Source of the DNA: Allobosea sp. 117
GTDB taxonomy: Bacteria > Pseudomonadota > Alphaproteobacteria > Rhizobiales > Xanthobacteraceae
Direction: 5' to 3'
Assembly: GCF_000702305.1 (NCBI RefSeq)
Contig: NZ_JNLC01000017.1
Span: 124,001-188,000, forward strand
Length of the DNA stretch: 64,000 bases
Below, piece after piece: positions 22,058-31,687 of this stretch (positions within the stretch are counted from its first letter, which is position 1; the number at the start of each line of letters is the position of its first letter). The notes under the pieces were generated by a model. It searched no databases. It worked only from the letters and a program-made list of their open reading frames with translations, and was not told where the DNA came from. The position numbers and the translations under genes are program-made.

Positions 22058-23607
22058 TCCGCCGCCGGCTCGACATAGCGCGGGAACACCCCGACCGGCG
22101 CCGGCAGCGCGGTGCCGCCCTTGAGCCGGCCGGCCGCGCCGAGGCTGGAGAATTCGCGCGCCTCCGGCGGCACGGCGATGAGGTCGAGCAGCTTGGCGGC
22201 GCTGCCCGGAATGAAGGGCTGGGCGAGCAGCGCCACCTGCCGGATCACCTCGGCGGTGGTCCAAAGCACGGTGCCGAAGCGTTCCGGGTCGCTCTTGCGC
22301 AGCTCCCACGGGGCGCTCGCGGCGAAATAGCGGTTGGCGTCCGCCACCACGGCCCAGATCACCGCCAGCGCCTGGTGGATCTGCTGGCCCGCCATCACCT
22401 CGCGCGCCTTGTCGGCCATGGCGTCGGCGCCGGCGAGGATCGCCGCGTCGTCCGGCGAAAGCGCGCCGGGCTCGGGCAGCACGCCGCCGAGGTTCTTGGC
22501 GATCATCGAGAGCGAGCGCTGGGCGAGATTGCCGAGGTCGTTGGCGAGATCGGCGTTGGTGCGCGCGACGATCGCCTCGTGGCTGTAGGAGCCGTCCTGG
22601 CCGAACGGAATCTCGCGCAGCAGGAAATAGCGCAGCGCGTCGACGCCATAGGCTTGGGCGAGATCGAAGGGGTCGATGACGTTGCCGACCGACTTCGACA
22701 TCTTCTCCCCGCGATTGTGGATGAAGCCGTGCGCGAACACGGTCTTAGGCGGCTCGACGCCGGCCGACATCAGGAAGGCCGGCCAGTAGACCGCGTGGAA
22801 GCGGATGATGTCCTTGCCTATGATGTGCAGGTTCGCCGGCCAGTAGCGGCGGAACAGCTCGTCCTCGGTGTCGGGATAGCCGACGCCGGTGATGTAGTTG
22901 GTGAGCGCGTCGACCCACACATACATCACGTGCTCGGGATCGTCCGGCACCGGGATGCCCCAGTCGAAGGTGGTGCGGCTGATCGAGAGGTCCTGCAGCC
23001 CGCCCTTCACGAAGCTGAGCACCTCGTTGCGCCGCACATCCGGCCGGATGAAGTCCGGGTGGTTCTCGTACCAGGCGAGCAGGCGGTCCTGATAGGCGGA
23101 GAGGCGGAAGAAATAGCTCTTCTCCTCGGTCCACTCGACCGGGGTACCCTGTGGGCCGAGACGCACGCCCTCCGCGTTCAGCGTGGTCTCCTCCTCAGCG
23201 TAGTAGGCCTCGTCGCGGACCGAGTACCAGCCGGAATAGGAGCCCAGATAGATGTCGCCGGCCTCAGCCATGCGCCGCCAGATGGCCTGGCTGGAGGCGA
23301 TGTGGTCTTCGTCGGTGGTACGGATGAAGCGGTCGTAGGAGACGCCAAGCAGCGCGTCCATTTCCTTGAAGCGGGTGGCGTTCTTGGTCGCCCAGTCGAG
23401 CGGCGACAGGCCCTGCTTCTGCGCCGTCTGCATCATCTTCAGGCCGTGCTCGTCCGTGCCGGTCAGGAAGCGCACGTCATGGCCGTCGAGCCGCGCGAAG
23501 CGGGCGATGGCGTCGCTCGCAATCTTCTCATAGGCGTGGCCGATATGTGGCGCGCCGTTCGGGTAGTCGATCGCGGTGGTGATGTAGAAAGCGGGCTTCA
23601 CGCTCAA
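22054..23607 (-). CDS. metG: Methionyl-tRNA synthetase
   Basis: A 517-residue class I aminoacyl-tRNA synthetase that charges tRNA-Met. HIGH is present as HIGH in [11 protein letters not shown] (about residue 21) and KMSKS is intact in [10 protein letters not shown] (about residue 302). The protein ends without the C-terminal EMAP-like tRNA-binding domain, the short form usual in alphaproteobacteria. It overlaps tatD by four bases and follows holB by 27 bases on the minus strand. Confidence 0.97.
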   Translation of the reverse strand: MSVKPAFYITTAIDYPNGAPHIGHAYEKIASDAIARFARLDGHDVRFLTGTDEHGLKMMQTAQKQGLSPLDWATKNATRFKEMDALLGVSYDRFIRTTDEDHIASSQAIWRRMAEAGDIYLGSYSGWYSVRDEAYYAEEETTLNAEGVRLGPQGTPVEWTEEKSYFFRLSAYQDRLLAWYENHPDFIRPDVRRNEVLSFVKGGLQDLSISRTTFDWGIPVPDDPEHVMYVWVDALTNYITGVGYPDTEDELFRRYWPANLHIIGKDIIRFHAVYWPAFLMSAGVEPPKTVFAHGFIHNRGEKMSKSVGNVIDPFDLAQAYGVDALRYFLLREIPFGQDGSYSHEAIVARTNADLANDLGNLAQRSLSMIAKNLGGVLPEPGALSPDDAAILAGADAMADKAREVMAGQQIHQALAVIWAVVADANRYFAASAPWELRKSDPERFGTVLWTTAEVIRQVALLAQPFIPGSAAKLLDLIAVPPEAREFSSLGAAGRLKGGTALPAPVGVFPRYVEPAAE

Positions 23608-23634
23608 TCCTGCGTCGCAAGGGAGCCCCGCGCG

Positions 23635-24678
23635 TCAGGGGCGCACGGCCTCTTCGAGCGACGCGAAGATCCTGAAAACGAATGTTTTGCGGTCGAGATT
23701 ATAGACATCCGCGTCGACCGCGGCGCGGCGAACCTTCTCCCACACCTCCGGCAGGCGTGCAAGGCGCAGGACCGGCCGCTGGCGGCGGCCGGTCGCGTGG
23801 TCGGCGATCCAGTTCTCCACCGTCTCCACGAACCCCTCGAAGGCCCCTCCCCGGTCACCCTGGAGGCGTTCGCCGAGGGCGTGCAGCGCCTTGTCGTCGA
23901 CCACCGGGAGCCGGTCGAGCAGGCCTTGCGTCGCCTCGCGGATGGCGAGGCCATCGCCGGCGAGCAGCGTCAATGCCTCGCGCACGCTGCCCTCGCTGGC
24001 GGCGGCGGCGTCCGCGATCCGGCTGCGGTCGATGTCCGGCATGCCGGCGGCGAGTTCCTCGACCGCCCGTGCCACCTCCTCGACGCTAAGCGGGCGCAGC
24101 GGCACGGCGCGGCAGCGCGAGCGGATGGTCGGCAGCAGGCGCCCCGGCGCGTGGCTGATCAGCAGGAACAGCGAGCGTGCCGGCGGCTCCTCCAGCGTCT
24201 TCAAAAGCGCGTTGGCGCCCTGCGCGTTCATCTCGTCGAGCGTGTCGACGATGCAGACGCGCCAGCCGCCCAGCGCCGCGGTCGAGCCGAAGAAGCTGCG
24301 CACCCGCCTCACCTGCTCCGCCGGGATCATGGTCGGCAGGCGGCCACCCTCCCCCGGCACGCGCCGCAGGACCAGCATGTCGGGATGCGATTGCGCGGCG
24401 ACCTGCCGGAACACCGGATGGTCCTTCGGGACGTTGATCGGATCGTCCTGATCGTACCGAGCATGTTGGCCGGCCAGCACGAAACGGGCGACCCGATAGG
24501 CGAAGGTGGCCTTGCCGACGCCCTGCGGTCCGCCGATCAGCAGCGCATGCGGCAGCCGCCCGGCGTCCCACGCCTCGCGGACCATCGCTTCGGCAGTGTG
24601 GTGGCCGTATAATACCTCACGGTCGCGTGGATGCGGTGTTCCCTCCAGCCGATCGGCTTCCGGCGTCTCTCCGCTCAT
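23635..24678 (-). CDS. holB: DNA polymerase III clamp loader subunit delta'
   Basis: A 347-residue AAA+ fold protein of the clamp-loader complex that places the beta clamp on DNA. The N-terminal domain has the P-loop-like GGPQGVGKATFAYR (about residues 47-60); the sensor-type segment STAALGGWRVCIVDTLDEMNAQGANALLKTLEEPP, whose EEPP tail is the family hallmark, follows. The start at 24678 gives an ATGA overlap with tmk; the longer frame would extend into tmk. The tmk-holB-metG-tatD order is conserved in the group. Confidence 0.93.
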   Translation of the reverse strand: MSGETPEADRLEGTPHPRDREVLYGHHTAEAMVREAWDAGRLPHALLIGGPQGVGKATFAYRVARFVLAGQHARYDQDDPINVPKDHPVFRQVAAQSHPDMLVLRRVPGEGGRLPTMIPAEQVRRVRSFFGSTAALGGWRVCIVDTLDEMNAQGANALLKTLEEPPARSLFLLISHAPGRLLPTIRSRCRAVPLRPLSVEEVARAVEELAAGMPDIDRSRIADAAAASEGSVREALTLLAGDGLAIREATQGLLDRLPVVDDKALHALGERLQGDRGGAFEGFVETVENWIADHATGRRQRPVLRLARLPEVWEKVRRAAVDADVYNLDRKTFVFRIFASLEEAVRP

Positions 24679-25379
24679 CCGGCCTTTTCCATCTTCTGCG
24701 AGGCGTTCAGGAGGCGCTCGCCGACGGCGTCCCATACCGCAGCCGCGACACTCTCGGCCGCGCCATGGGCATCGACCAGCACGCAGCGGGCGGGCTCGCG
24801 TTCGGCAAGCTCGCGGAAGGCATCGCGCAGGGTGCGGTGAAACTGGATGTCCTCGGCCTCGAAGCGGTCGGCCCCGGCGCCCGAGCGGGCGGCGGCACGG
24901 GCGAGCCCTTCTTCGGCCGGCAGATCGAGGATGAGGGTCAGGTCCGGGCGCGTGTCGCCGACGGTCACCCGCTCCAGCGCCTCGATCATTCGCGGGTCGA
25001 GATTGCCGAGCGAGCCCTGATAGACCCGCGTGGAATCGGCAAAGCGGTCGGAGATCACCCAGGCGCCGCGTGACAGCGCCGGCAATATCGTGACGTCGAT
25101 GTGGTCGGCGCGGGCGGCGGCGAAGAGCAGCGCTTCCGCCATCGGCCCGAGGGGCTTGGCGGCGCCGGAGAGCAGCACGTGGCGGATCGCCTCGGCTCCG
25201 GGAGAACCTCCCGGCTCGCGCGTGGTGACGACCTCAAGGCCTTGGGACCGTAGCCTTTCCGCCAGCAGGCGGGTCTGCGTCGACTTGCCGGTCCCCTCCC
25301 CGCCTTCGAAGGTGATGAAACGCCCGCGCGCGGTGCGTTTCGAACGGCGCGGCGACGCCGAGCGGGCTCGCGCCTGCAC
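24675..25379 (-). CDS. tmk: Thymidylate kinase
   Basis: A 234-residue kinase that phosphorylates dTMP to dTDP. It shows the P-loop FEGGEGTGKST (about residues 25-35), TTREPGGSPGAE (the dTMP-binding DRX-type region) and ISDRFADSTRVYQG (DR motif near residue 112). The N-terminus has about 20 extra basic residues. Its stop overlaps the holB start. Confidence 0.96.
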   Translation of the reverse strand: MQARARSASPRRSKRTARGRFITFEGGEGTGKSTQTRLLAERLRSQGLEVVTTREPGGSPGAEAIRHVLLSGAAKPLGPMAEALLFAAARADHIDVTILPALSRGAWVISDRFADSTRVYQGSLGNLDPRMIEALERVTVGDTRPDLTLILDLPAEEGLARAAARSGAGADRFEAEDIQFHRTLRDAFRELAEREPARCVLVDAHGAAESVAAAVWDAVGERLLNASQKMEKAG

Positions 25380-25381
25380 GA

Positions 25382-26626
25382 TCAGCTCCTCAGCTTCGCG
25401 TAACCCTGGCGGACGAGGCCCACCACGAGTTCATAGGCGCCGTCCATGGCGCGGCGCCACAGCGGCCCCTGCTCCACGTCCTCGGCGGCCAGCAGCGGCA
25501 CGTCGAGCGCGATCTGATCGCCGCGGAACACGCGCAGGCGCGCGAGCTCGGTGCCCTTCGTGACCGGCGCCGGGATCGGCCCTTCATACTGGATGCGGGC
25601 GGTGATGCGCTCGCCGCCCTCGCGCGGCACCAGCAGCTTGATCGGCCCGTCGCCGACCAGCGGCGCCCCGCCCCGCGCGCCGCCGTACAGCACCGCCTCG
25701 CCGACGATCTGGCCGGGCGCGAACAGGGTGCGCGACTCGAAGGAGCGATAGCCCCATTCGAGCAGCTTGCGGGCGTCCTCGGCGCGCTCCTTGTCGGTCT
25801 TGGCACCCATCACGACCAAGATCAGCCGCTGGCCGTTCTGCATCGCCGAGCCGACGAGATTATAGCCGAATTCCTTAGTGTATCCGGTCTTCAGTCCGTC
25901 GGCGCCGAGGCTCATGCCGAGCAGCGGATTACGGTTCAACTGTCGGATCTTGTTCCAGGTGAATTCGCGCTCGCTGTAGATCGGATAGAACTCGGGATAG
26001 GTGCGGATGATCGTCGTGGCGATCTTGGCCATGTCCCGCGCCGTCGTCTTCTGGTCGGGATTGTCGAGGCCGCTGGCGTTGAGGAAGCGCGAGCCGGTGA
26101 GGCCCATGCGAGCGGCCTCGTCGTTCATCTTGCCGCTGAAGGCCAGCTCGTTGCCGGCTATCCCCTCCGCGAGAATGATGGCGGCGTCGTTGCCGGACTG
26201 GATGATCTCGCCGCGCAGAAGATCGCCGACCTTGATGCGGCTGTTCAGGGCGGCGAACATGGTCGAGCTGCCGGAAGGTGCGCCGCCGGTGCGCCAGGCA
26301 TATTCGCTCACCGTCATCTCGTCCTCGACGGAAAGCCGTGCCTCGCGGATCTCGCGGAACACCACCAGCATGGTCATCAGCTTGGTGAGGCTGGCCGGCG
26401 CGCCGGGCGTATCGGCATTGCGCTCGAACAGCACGGTGCCGCTGTCGTAGTCGATGAGGATGGCCTGCGGCGAGGCGATGTTCGGTGGTTCCGCCTGCGC
26501 CAGGAGTGGGCGGACGGCCGCGACGATGAGCGCGAGCGCCAGGCCGGCCGCCACGACGAGCCGACGGCCGGCCGATGCCGGCGCGCGACAGACATTGCGT
26601 GGCACGAGACGAGGCAGCATCGCCAA
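25382..26626 (-). CDS. D-alanyl-D-alanine carboxypeptidase (PBP5/6 family)
   Basis: A 414-residue low-molecular-mass penicillin-binding protein that trims the terminal D-Ala from peptidoglycan stem peptides. The catalytic motifs are present: SLTK (S-x-x-K, about residue 84), SGN (about residue 143) and KTG (about residue 245). A signal peptide (residues about 18-48, hydrophobic with a LAQA-type cleavage region) targets it to the periplasm, and the C-terminal amphipathic helix (ELVVGLVRQGYAKLRS) fits membrane anchoring. It is 2 bases from tmk on the same strand. Confidence 0.94.
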   Translation of the reverse strand: MAMLPRLVPRNVCRAPASAGRRLVVAAGLALALIVAAVRPLLAQAEPPNIASPQAILIDYDSGTVLFERNADTPGAPASLTKLMTMLVVFREIREARLSVEDEMTVSEYAWRTGGAPSGSSTMFAALNSRIKVGDLLRGEIIQSGNDAAIILAEGIAGNELAFSGKMNDEAARMGLTGSRFLNASGLDNPDQKTTARDMAKIATTIIRTYPEFYPIYSEREFTWNKIRQLNRNPLLGMSLGADGLKTGYTKEFGYNLVGSAMQNGQRLILVVMGAKTDKERAEDARKLLEWGYRSFESRTLFAPGQIVGEAVLYGGARGGAPLVGDGPIKLLVPREGGERITARIQYEGPIPAPVTKGTELARLRVFRGDQIALDVPLLAAEDVEQGPLWRRAMDGAYELVVGLVRQGYAKLRS

Positions 26627-26697
26627 ACCCTATCCTGCGGTACAGGCAGAGTTAACAGCCACGCCGGCCCGCAGCAATGCCGCCTTTCTGACCGACG

Positions 26698-27813
26698 TCA
26701 GTAGAGGCCGCGGCCGGTACTCACCGGGGTGACCATGCCGGCGGGCGCGTAATTGGCGACCGGCTGCGCGCCGACCACCCAACCCGTCGAGGAGAGCGAA
26801 CCGCTGGTCGCCGCGGGCTTCTGGGGCGCCGTGCTCGCCACCTGAACCGGGCGCGGCGCCGGAGCGGCAGCGGGCGCCGGAGGCGCGACAGGCTGCGGAG
26901 CGGCGGCGACGGCGACGGGCTTCGGAGCGGCCGGTTGGGGGGCGGCGGGCTTCTGAGCAGGCGCCGCACTGGTCGTGGCGACGTGAGTCGCCGGCATCGG
27001 GATCGAGGTGGTGCGGGAGACGGCCGCCGGAGCCACCGCGACTTCGCTCTCCTGGCCCAGATCGAAGGGGCGGCTCGGCGGCGTCGGCGCATCGCTCGCG
27101 ACGGGAAGCCGGCCGACCGGCGGCGCGGAGCCGTTGGACGCCACCATCACGGCGCCGCCATCCGACGGCGCAGGAGCCGAACCGTTCTCGCGCAGCGTCG
27201 CCATCAGCTTGCGGTCGTCGGAGCCGTCGAGCGGCGCGCGGCCGACATATTCGACGCGCACGCGGGCAGTGCCGCGATTCTTGAAGCCGAGCAGATCGGC
27301 CGCCTTGGCCGACACGTCGATCAACCGGTCGCTGTGATAGGGGCCGCGATCGTTCACGCGCACGATCAGCGAGCGCCGGTTCTGGAGATTGGTGATCCGG
27401 ACATAGGACGGCATCGGCAGGGTCGGATGCGCGGCGGCGATGGAGGCCATGTCGAAGACCTCACCGTTCGCCGTGAGGCGGCCGTGGAAGTCGTCGCCAT
27501 ACCACGAGGCGAGGCCTTCCGCCTTGTAGCGCGCATTCTCCTGCGGAACATAGGTGCGGCCGGCGACCTGATAGGGCTTGCCGACACGATAGGTGCCGCC
27601 GCCCTTCGGAACGGGCTGGCCGAAGGCCACCACGCGCGGGCTCGCGGACACGCCGTATTTGGGATCGATCTTGCTGGAGAGCTTGCTGGACGTATTGCAG
27701 TTGGCGACCGTCAGCCCCACCCCGACGACCAGCAGGAGCCGGCCGAGATGCGGCATGGAAATGCGCGCCGAACCGATGCCGAAGGCGCGCCTGCGCTCGC
27801 GATACTGCCCCAT
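26698..27813 (-). CDS. rlpA: RlpA-type septal lytic transglycosylase/lipoprotein
   Basis: A 371-residue RlpA-family protein. RlpA cleaves denuded glycan strands at the division septum. A hydrophobic N-terminal segment (LLLVVGVGLTVANC) ends at a cysteine that could be lipidated, though Asn at -1 is a poor lipobox. The double-psi beta-barrel covers about residues 95-190: ASWYGDDFHGRLTANGEVFDM, VRVNDRGPYHSDRLIDVS. A long Pro/Ala-rich low-complexity tail follows; no clear SPOR domain is seen. The start at 27813 has GGGGA upstream; ATG 27756 is a second possibility that begins right at the signal segment. Confidence 0.88.
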   Translation of the reverse strand: MGQYRERRRAFGIGSARISMPHLGRLLLVVGVGLTVANCNTSSKLSSKIDPKYGVSASPRVVAFGQPVPKGGGTYRVGKPYQVAGRTYVPQENARYKAEGLASWYGDDFHGRLTANGEVFDMASIAAAHPTLPMPSYVRITNLQNRRSLIVRVNDRGPYHSDRLIDVSAKAADLLGFKNRGTARVRVEYVGRAPLDGSDDRKLMATLRENGSAPAPSDGGAVMVASNGSAPPVGRLPVASDAPTPPSRPFDLGQESEVAVAPAAVSRTTSIPMPATHVATTSAAPAQKPAAPQPAAPKPVAVAAAPQPVAPPAPAAAPAPRPVQVASTAPQKPAATSGSLSSTGWVVGAQPVANYAPAGMVTPVSTGRGLY

Positions 27814-28525
27814 ACGTCCCCGACCGCTCCGCGGCGTTCCGTACTGCCTCGCATCGCGTGCCTTCTGGCATCTTCGAAGCGGGTGGAACGCGAACTCAAC
27901 ACACATCGCGCGCCTGTCACACGCGATCACTCTTTATGGCACAGGAGGCTGCCCGAGTGGGGCAAAAATGCGGCGGTCGCATCGATATGGTAAACGGAGC
28001 GTGAGCAACGCGCCAATATGGACGCCCTTCCGTTGGGGCATATTTCCAAGGAATTCAGCGGCATTCATACTCTGTAAACGAATGTCACGAACGAAACGTC
28101 CTGTTCTTCCAGTACGCTATCTGATCGTGTCTTAGAAGTATGGTTAATTGATTGGCTGGAATATTATTTAATTTCAATTAAAATACTGACTTCTGCAATA
28201 ATCATAAGTTCTATAGACGCAAAAAACTTGTCTGTGCGTAGCGAATCGGCAGAGCACATATTGTGCAAGATGATGCTCCTCGCCTCGATTGCGTGCGACG
28301 AGCAGCTACGCAGCGCCCCCATCCTTGTCATGCTTTGGGCTATTTCTAGACAGCGGAGCTGCCTCTGGTGCCGCTGTACACGGCATCGCATCCCATCATG
28401 GCCCTCGATCCGTCCCGGCAACCATGTCACGGCGGGCCGTCGCCGATGGAATCGACCTTCCGGTGCCGTGGTGGCGTGTTCGGCTATGGACGACGGCGCA
28501 AAATCCGGCGATATGCGTCGCGCCG
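27814..28525. other. AT-rich gene-free region before tRNA-Ser
   Basis: About 710 bases without a convincing gene. Base composition falls well below that of the neighbours, and the stretch includes a short AT-rich inverted repeat (TTTAAT...ATTAAA around 28168-28184). Several short open frames exist on both strands but have no family pattern or ribosome-binding site. The region should contain the rlpA promoter and the tRNA-Ser promoter; neither could be placed with confidence. Confidence 0.6.
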
Positions 28526-28615
28526 GGAAGGGTGGCCGAGTGGTTTAAGGCAGCGGTCTTGAAAACCGCCGTGGGTGCAAGCCCACCGTGGGTTCGAATC
28601 CCACCCCTTCCGCCA
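28526..28615 (+). tRNA. tRNA-Ser (anticodon UGA)
   Basis: A 90-base class II tRNA with an encoded CCA. The acceptor stem pairs GGAAGGG (28526-28532) with CCCTTCC (28605-28611), the discriminator is G, and the anticodon loop reads CTTGAAA with TGA as anticodon. A long variable arm (GTGGG...CCCAC) and the T-loop GTTCGAATC are present, as expected for tRNA-Ser. It marks the left side of an AT-rich, probably acquired segment carrying the TIR-STAND-TPR gene. Confidence 0.97.
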
Positions 28616-28835
28616 AACACCGCCGATTGCCGCATAAATGGACAGGGTATCGCCTTACTTATCAAGCAGATAGCCGGTTGCGGGCCGCTGACCTTGGGCG
28701 AGGGGTTCTCGCACGCCCCACCGGGCAGTATAGCTCCTTCAAGGGGTAAAAATCGCAGCGGCGCAAAAAATGATCAGCATGGTGCGGTTGATCGCAATCC
28801 AGGCTCGGCCGCAAATACCTGTCAGTGCTCACCAA

Positions 28836-31364
28836 TTATTCAGACTGCGACATCATGGAGCCAAGTAGCCGCGTGCTGCGCTCTAACTCTGCAGCCGACT
28901 GATACTCTATCAACTGAGTTCGCTCGGCGTCTTCCTCGTCCGTCAAGCCATTCTGCGCTTGTTTGCGATTCAGTATCGACAGACGAAGACCTCGATGGAC
29001 GGGCGCACTTGTGTCGCGGAGCCGACTCCAAAGCCCTTCAGCCGCTTCGACCTCACCAAATCGAATTTCATATTTGCAGCGTAGCCCGACCTGAGCGTCG
29101 TGATTAGTACCACCAAATCGCTTCTGAATACGCCCGAGCGTGGCCAAGGCGCTTTCGCTTCCACCTGCCTCGATCTCACAGTTCGCCAAATTGGCGAGCA
29201 CCTCAAAGGGAGGGTTCGCTATCTTTTGGTCAGCAATACGGGCGAAGCGTAGTGCATCGTCGGGATTCCCGTTCGCTTGTTCAAATGTAGAGCGGCGATG
29301 CTCGGCAAATCCGCTTGAGTCAACGCGCTCAAGCACCTCAAGGGCGCGTTCAGCAGCGGGGAGATCACCGAGCCGAAGCGCAATCGTGCATCTTAGATCG
29401 ACTACGTACCGATTTTGCAGCGATTGCTGCTCGGCCTGCAGAATATGCTCTTCGGCGGCTGGGAGATTGCCTAATTCAAAAAAGCAGCTTGCCAGTTCCC
29501 GGTGAATGGCGACACCTCGACGACCGTTGGCGAGGCTCTTCTTGTAAGCATCGATCGCTTCTGGATACTCCCGCTTTCGCCGTGCGGCGAACCCCCGCAC
29601 ATAGTAGGCTTCCTTAAGTTCGCCGAGGCGAAGTAGCGCGCTAATATGCTCCTCTGCTTCATCGTATTGCTCCTTACGAATGAGAGCCTGCGCAACATAG
29701 CGCCGCACGTCGACGTTGTCGGGTCGCGCGTCCAAAGCGGACGAGCCATACTTGATAGCGAGGTCGTAGTCCTGGTCGTGATAGCTCCTAGTTGCGACGT
29801 CAATCAGGTCAGCAGCAAATCCAATCGCAAAGCGAGAGTTAGTCTGGCTTCCTGCAAAGAGGTTGGCACGGAAGATTGTTTGTCCAAGATCGAGGCGCGA
29901 GTCATCGTCGGGTTCGCTTGCTAGGTATGCTTCGAGAAGTTCGCTCACTTTCTTGCTATCGACGCGTAGTCCGCCGAACGCTCTGTACGCTGCATCACGA
30001 ATGGGCTCTGAGATGCGATAGTGCATCCCGGCAGGCAAAATAAAAGCGAGGTCGAGCAAGAAGTTCAGGTCATCACTGGCATCCAGCGGCGTTCTCGCGC
30101 AGTATGCCACAATAACCTGAAGCGGCAGAGGGCTGAAGCTTGAAAGGAGCTGCAAGATCGTCTGCATGCTTGGTGTTAGAGAACTATTTTCTTTCAAATG
30201 GCGAAGAAACTGCTCGGCACTGAAGTTCACCAACGCTCGCTGGTCGGCAACAACTTGCGGGATTCCGCGGAGCCGAGCCTCATCGAGAATGAATCGCACA
30301 GCGGGAGGGTAGCCGCGGGCGTAGGTTGCGATCGCGGAAAGCGCTGCCCGATCAAATACCAATCCAATGTCGCGTCCCGCGATGCGCAAAAGGTTCTGTG
30401 TTGACGAGTGATCGAGTTCAGGGACGCGCACTGACGGACGCGGGTTCTCGACAGATCCATATAGCCTTCTGCTAGAAACGATCATCGCGTCTGTGTCTAT
30501 ATCAGACGCAATCGCGTTATATAGCGCGTCGAACTCAGGTCTCATCACGCCGTTTTCGGTGGCCAGGGCTCCGTCATCGACAAAGACCGGTAACGTCCCG
30601 GCCTGACAAGCTTGGCGCAGCAGAGAGGTTATCTCACTAACTAGGTCTGCCTGCGGCTTTTGCTCCTGTTGCTTCAGGAAAGCCGTCAAATCGGACACAC
30701 CACCCGGTGAAATTGCTTCGGCAACGCGGATCGAAGTTTCAGGCAGGAGGTCGCCCGCACGGAGGTTGATTAGCAAGGTTGAGGCAAACGACAGGTTATC
30801 GCGCGCAACGGCCTGGACGAGGGAGCGTCTGCCGATACCTTTTAGGCCATAAACGATTAAAGGTGGGCGAAAGTTGGGGTCTGTGAAACTCGATATGATT
30901 TCGAGCGATTGTTCTATCTCGGCCCGACGCCCGACAAAGTATGTCGGAATGCGCTCTCTGAGACGTTGGCTGATGATGCGCCGGATGTCAGTTGCGATCA
31001 GCCCCGGCTGTGTCTCCTTTCTGATAAGCGTCACCCTCATCCATTCGGGAAGATCGGCGTGGGTTAACTCCTGATCAACGATATACGTCGTCACTTTGCT
31101 AAGCGCCTTCTTAATGAGCGCTTCGGAGGCGAGTTCGATTTCGAATTTCACCCAATCCCGGCCGAGAGCGGCTCGGCTTGCGAACAGAATGAACACATCT
31201 GATCGATCGATACCCTTGGTAATCGCATCGCGGAACTCGTCGCCGGTTTGGAACTCGAACTCATCGTAAATGACAGCAGCCCGCCCGAGATCGCGCGCAA
31301 CCTCTCTCACGATATTCTTGTCAACATGACCATGAGATAGAAAGGCTCTTGGGAACTTCATCAT
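28836..31364 (-). CDS. TIR-STAND-TPR protein, putative anti-phage NLR-like effector
   Basis: An 842-residue three-part protein. Residues about 1-135 form a TIR domain: start FPRAFLSHGHVDKNIV, middle EFQTGDEFRDAITKGIDRSD, and W71-V-K-F-E75, where Glu75 matches the catalytic glutamate of NAD-cleaving bacterial TIRs. A STAND-type P-loop NTPase follows: FVGRRAEIE (about 143-151), Walker A-like GLKGIGRRS (173-181), Walker B-like LPVFVDD (about 258-264), and SSR at about 297-299. The last 300 residues (about 520-820) are helical TPR-like repeats, probably the sensor. This is the architecture of bacterial NLR-like defence proteins in which phage sensing triggers NAD depletion. The P-loop lysine is replaced by arginine. 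Codon and base use are AT-richer than all neighbours and it sits beside tRNA-Ser, suggesting transfer. The ATG at 31364 is preferred over TTG 31421. Confidence 0.85.
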   Translation of the reverse strand: MMKFPRAFLSHGHVDKNIVREVARDLGRAAVIYDEFEFQTGDEFRDAITKGIDRSDVFILFASRAALGRDWVKFEIELASEALIKKALSKVTTYIVDQELTHADLPEWMRVTLIRKETQPGLIATDIRRIISQRLRERIPTYFVGRRAEIEQSLEIISSFTDPNFRPPLIVYGLKGIGRRSLVQAVARDNLSFASTLLINLRAGDLLPETSIRVAEAISPGGVSDLTAFLKQQEQKPQADLVSEITSLLRQACQAGTLPVFVDDGALATENGVMRPEFDALYNAIASDIDTDAMIVSSRRLYGSVENPRPSVRVPELDHSSTQNLLRIAGRDIGLVFDRAALSAIATYARGYPPAVRFILDEARLRGIPQVVADQRALVNFSAEQFLRHLKENSSLTPSMQTILQLLSSFSPLPLQVIVAYCARTPLDASDDLNFLLDLAFILPAGMHYRISEPIRDAAYRAFGGLRVDSKKVSELLEAYLASEPDDDSRLDLGQTIFRANLFAGSQTNSRFAIGFAADLIDVATRSYHDQDYDLAIKYGSSALDARPDNVDVRRYVAQALIRKEQYDEAEEHISALLRLGELKEAYYVRGFAARRKREYPEAIDAYKKSLANGRRGVAIHRELASCFFELGNLPAAEEHILQAEQQSLQNRYVVDLRCTIALRLGDLPAAERALEVLERVDSSGFAEHRRSTFEQANGNPDDALRFARIADQKIANPPFEVLANLANCEIEAGGSESALATLGRIQKRFGGTNHDAQVGLRCKYEIRFGEVEAAEGLWSRLRDTSAPVHRGLRLSILNRKQAQNGLTDEEDAERTQLIEYQSAAELERSTRLLGSMMSQSE

Positions 31365-31687
31365 CTTTGAATCTTCTTCGCTTTGTCGAGTTTTATTGCA
31401 TTTAGTGGCAGTCGCGGCCAAAGATTTTCGACTATGATGATAGCGTGTGCCGATTTTCAGAGCCAGCCGTGGTTGGACTTGTTTCGGTAAGAAGGGCGGT
31501 GCCCCTTATCGCTCGCGCGCGAGGTGAAGTCGTCAGTCATGCGTGTAATGGACACGCTTCAGATAGCGATCTTCGATATGATTTCAGCCCATTAAGGACA
31601 AATCTCATGTGTCATTTTGGAGGGCTATAGCGTAGACGTAGTTCTCTGTTTCATCGGCTTCGGCCCGCCATCCGAGCTCCCGCCCGT
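31365..31687. other. Gene-free stretch upstream of the TIR gene
   Basis: About 320 bases with no supportable gene. The half next to the TIR gene is AT-rich and should hold its promoter. No copy of the tRNA-Ser 3' end (which would mark an attachment site) was found here, and there is no integrase gene in the window. Confidence 0.55.

Noticed and set aside
28164-28430. An 88-codon reverse frame upstream of tRNA-Ser
   Set aside because: Composition and codon use are not gene-like and no motif is seen; it lies in AT-rich spacer.
31422-31687. Attachment-site repeat of the tRNA-Ser 3' end flanking the TIR gene
   Set aside because: No copy of the tRNA 3' end and no integrase gene could be found, so no defined genomic island boundary is claimed.
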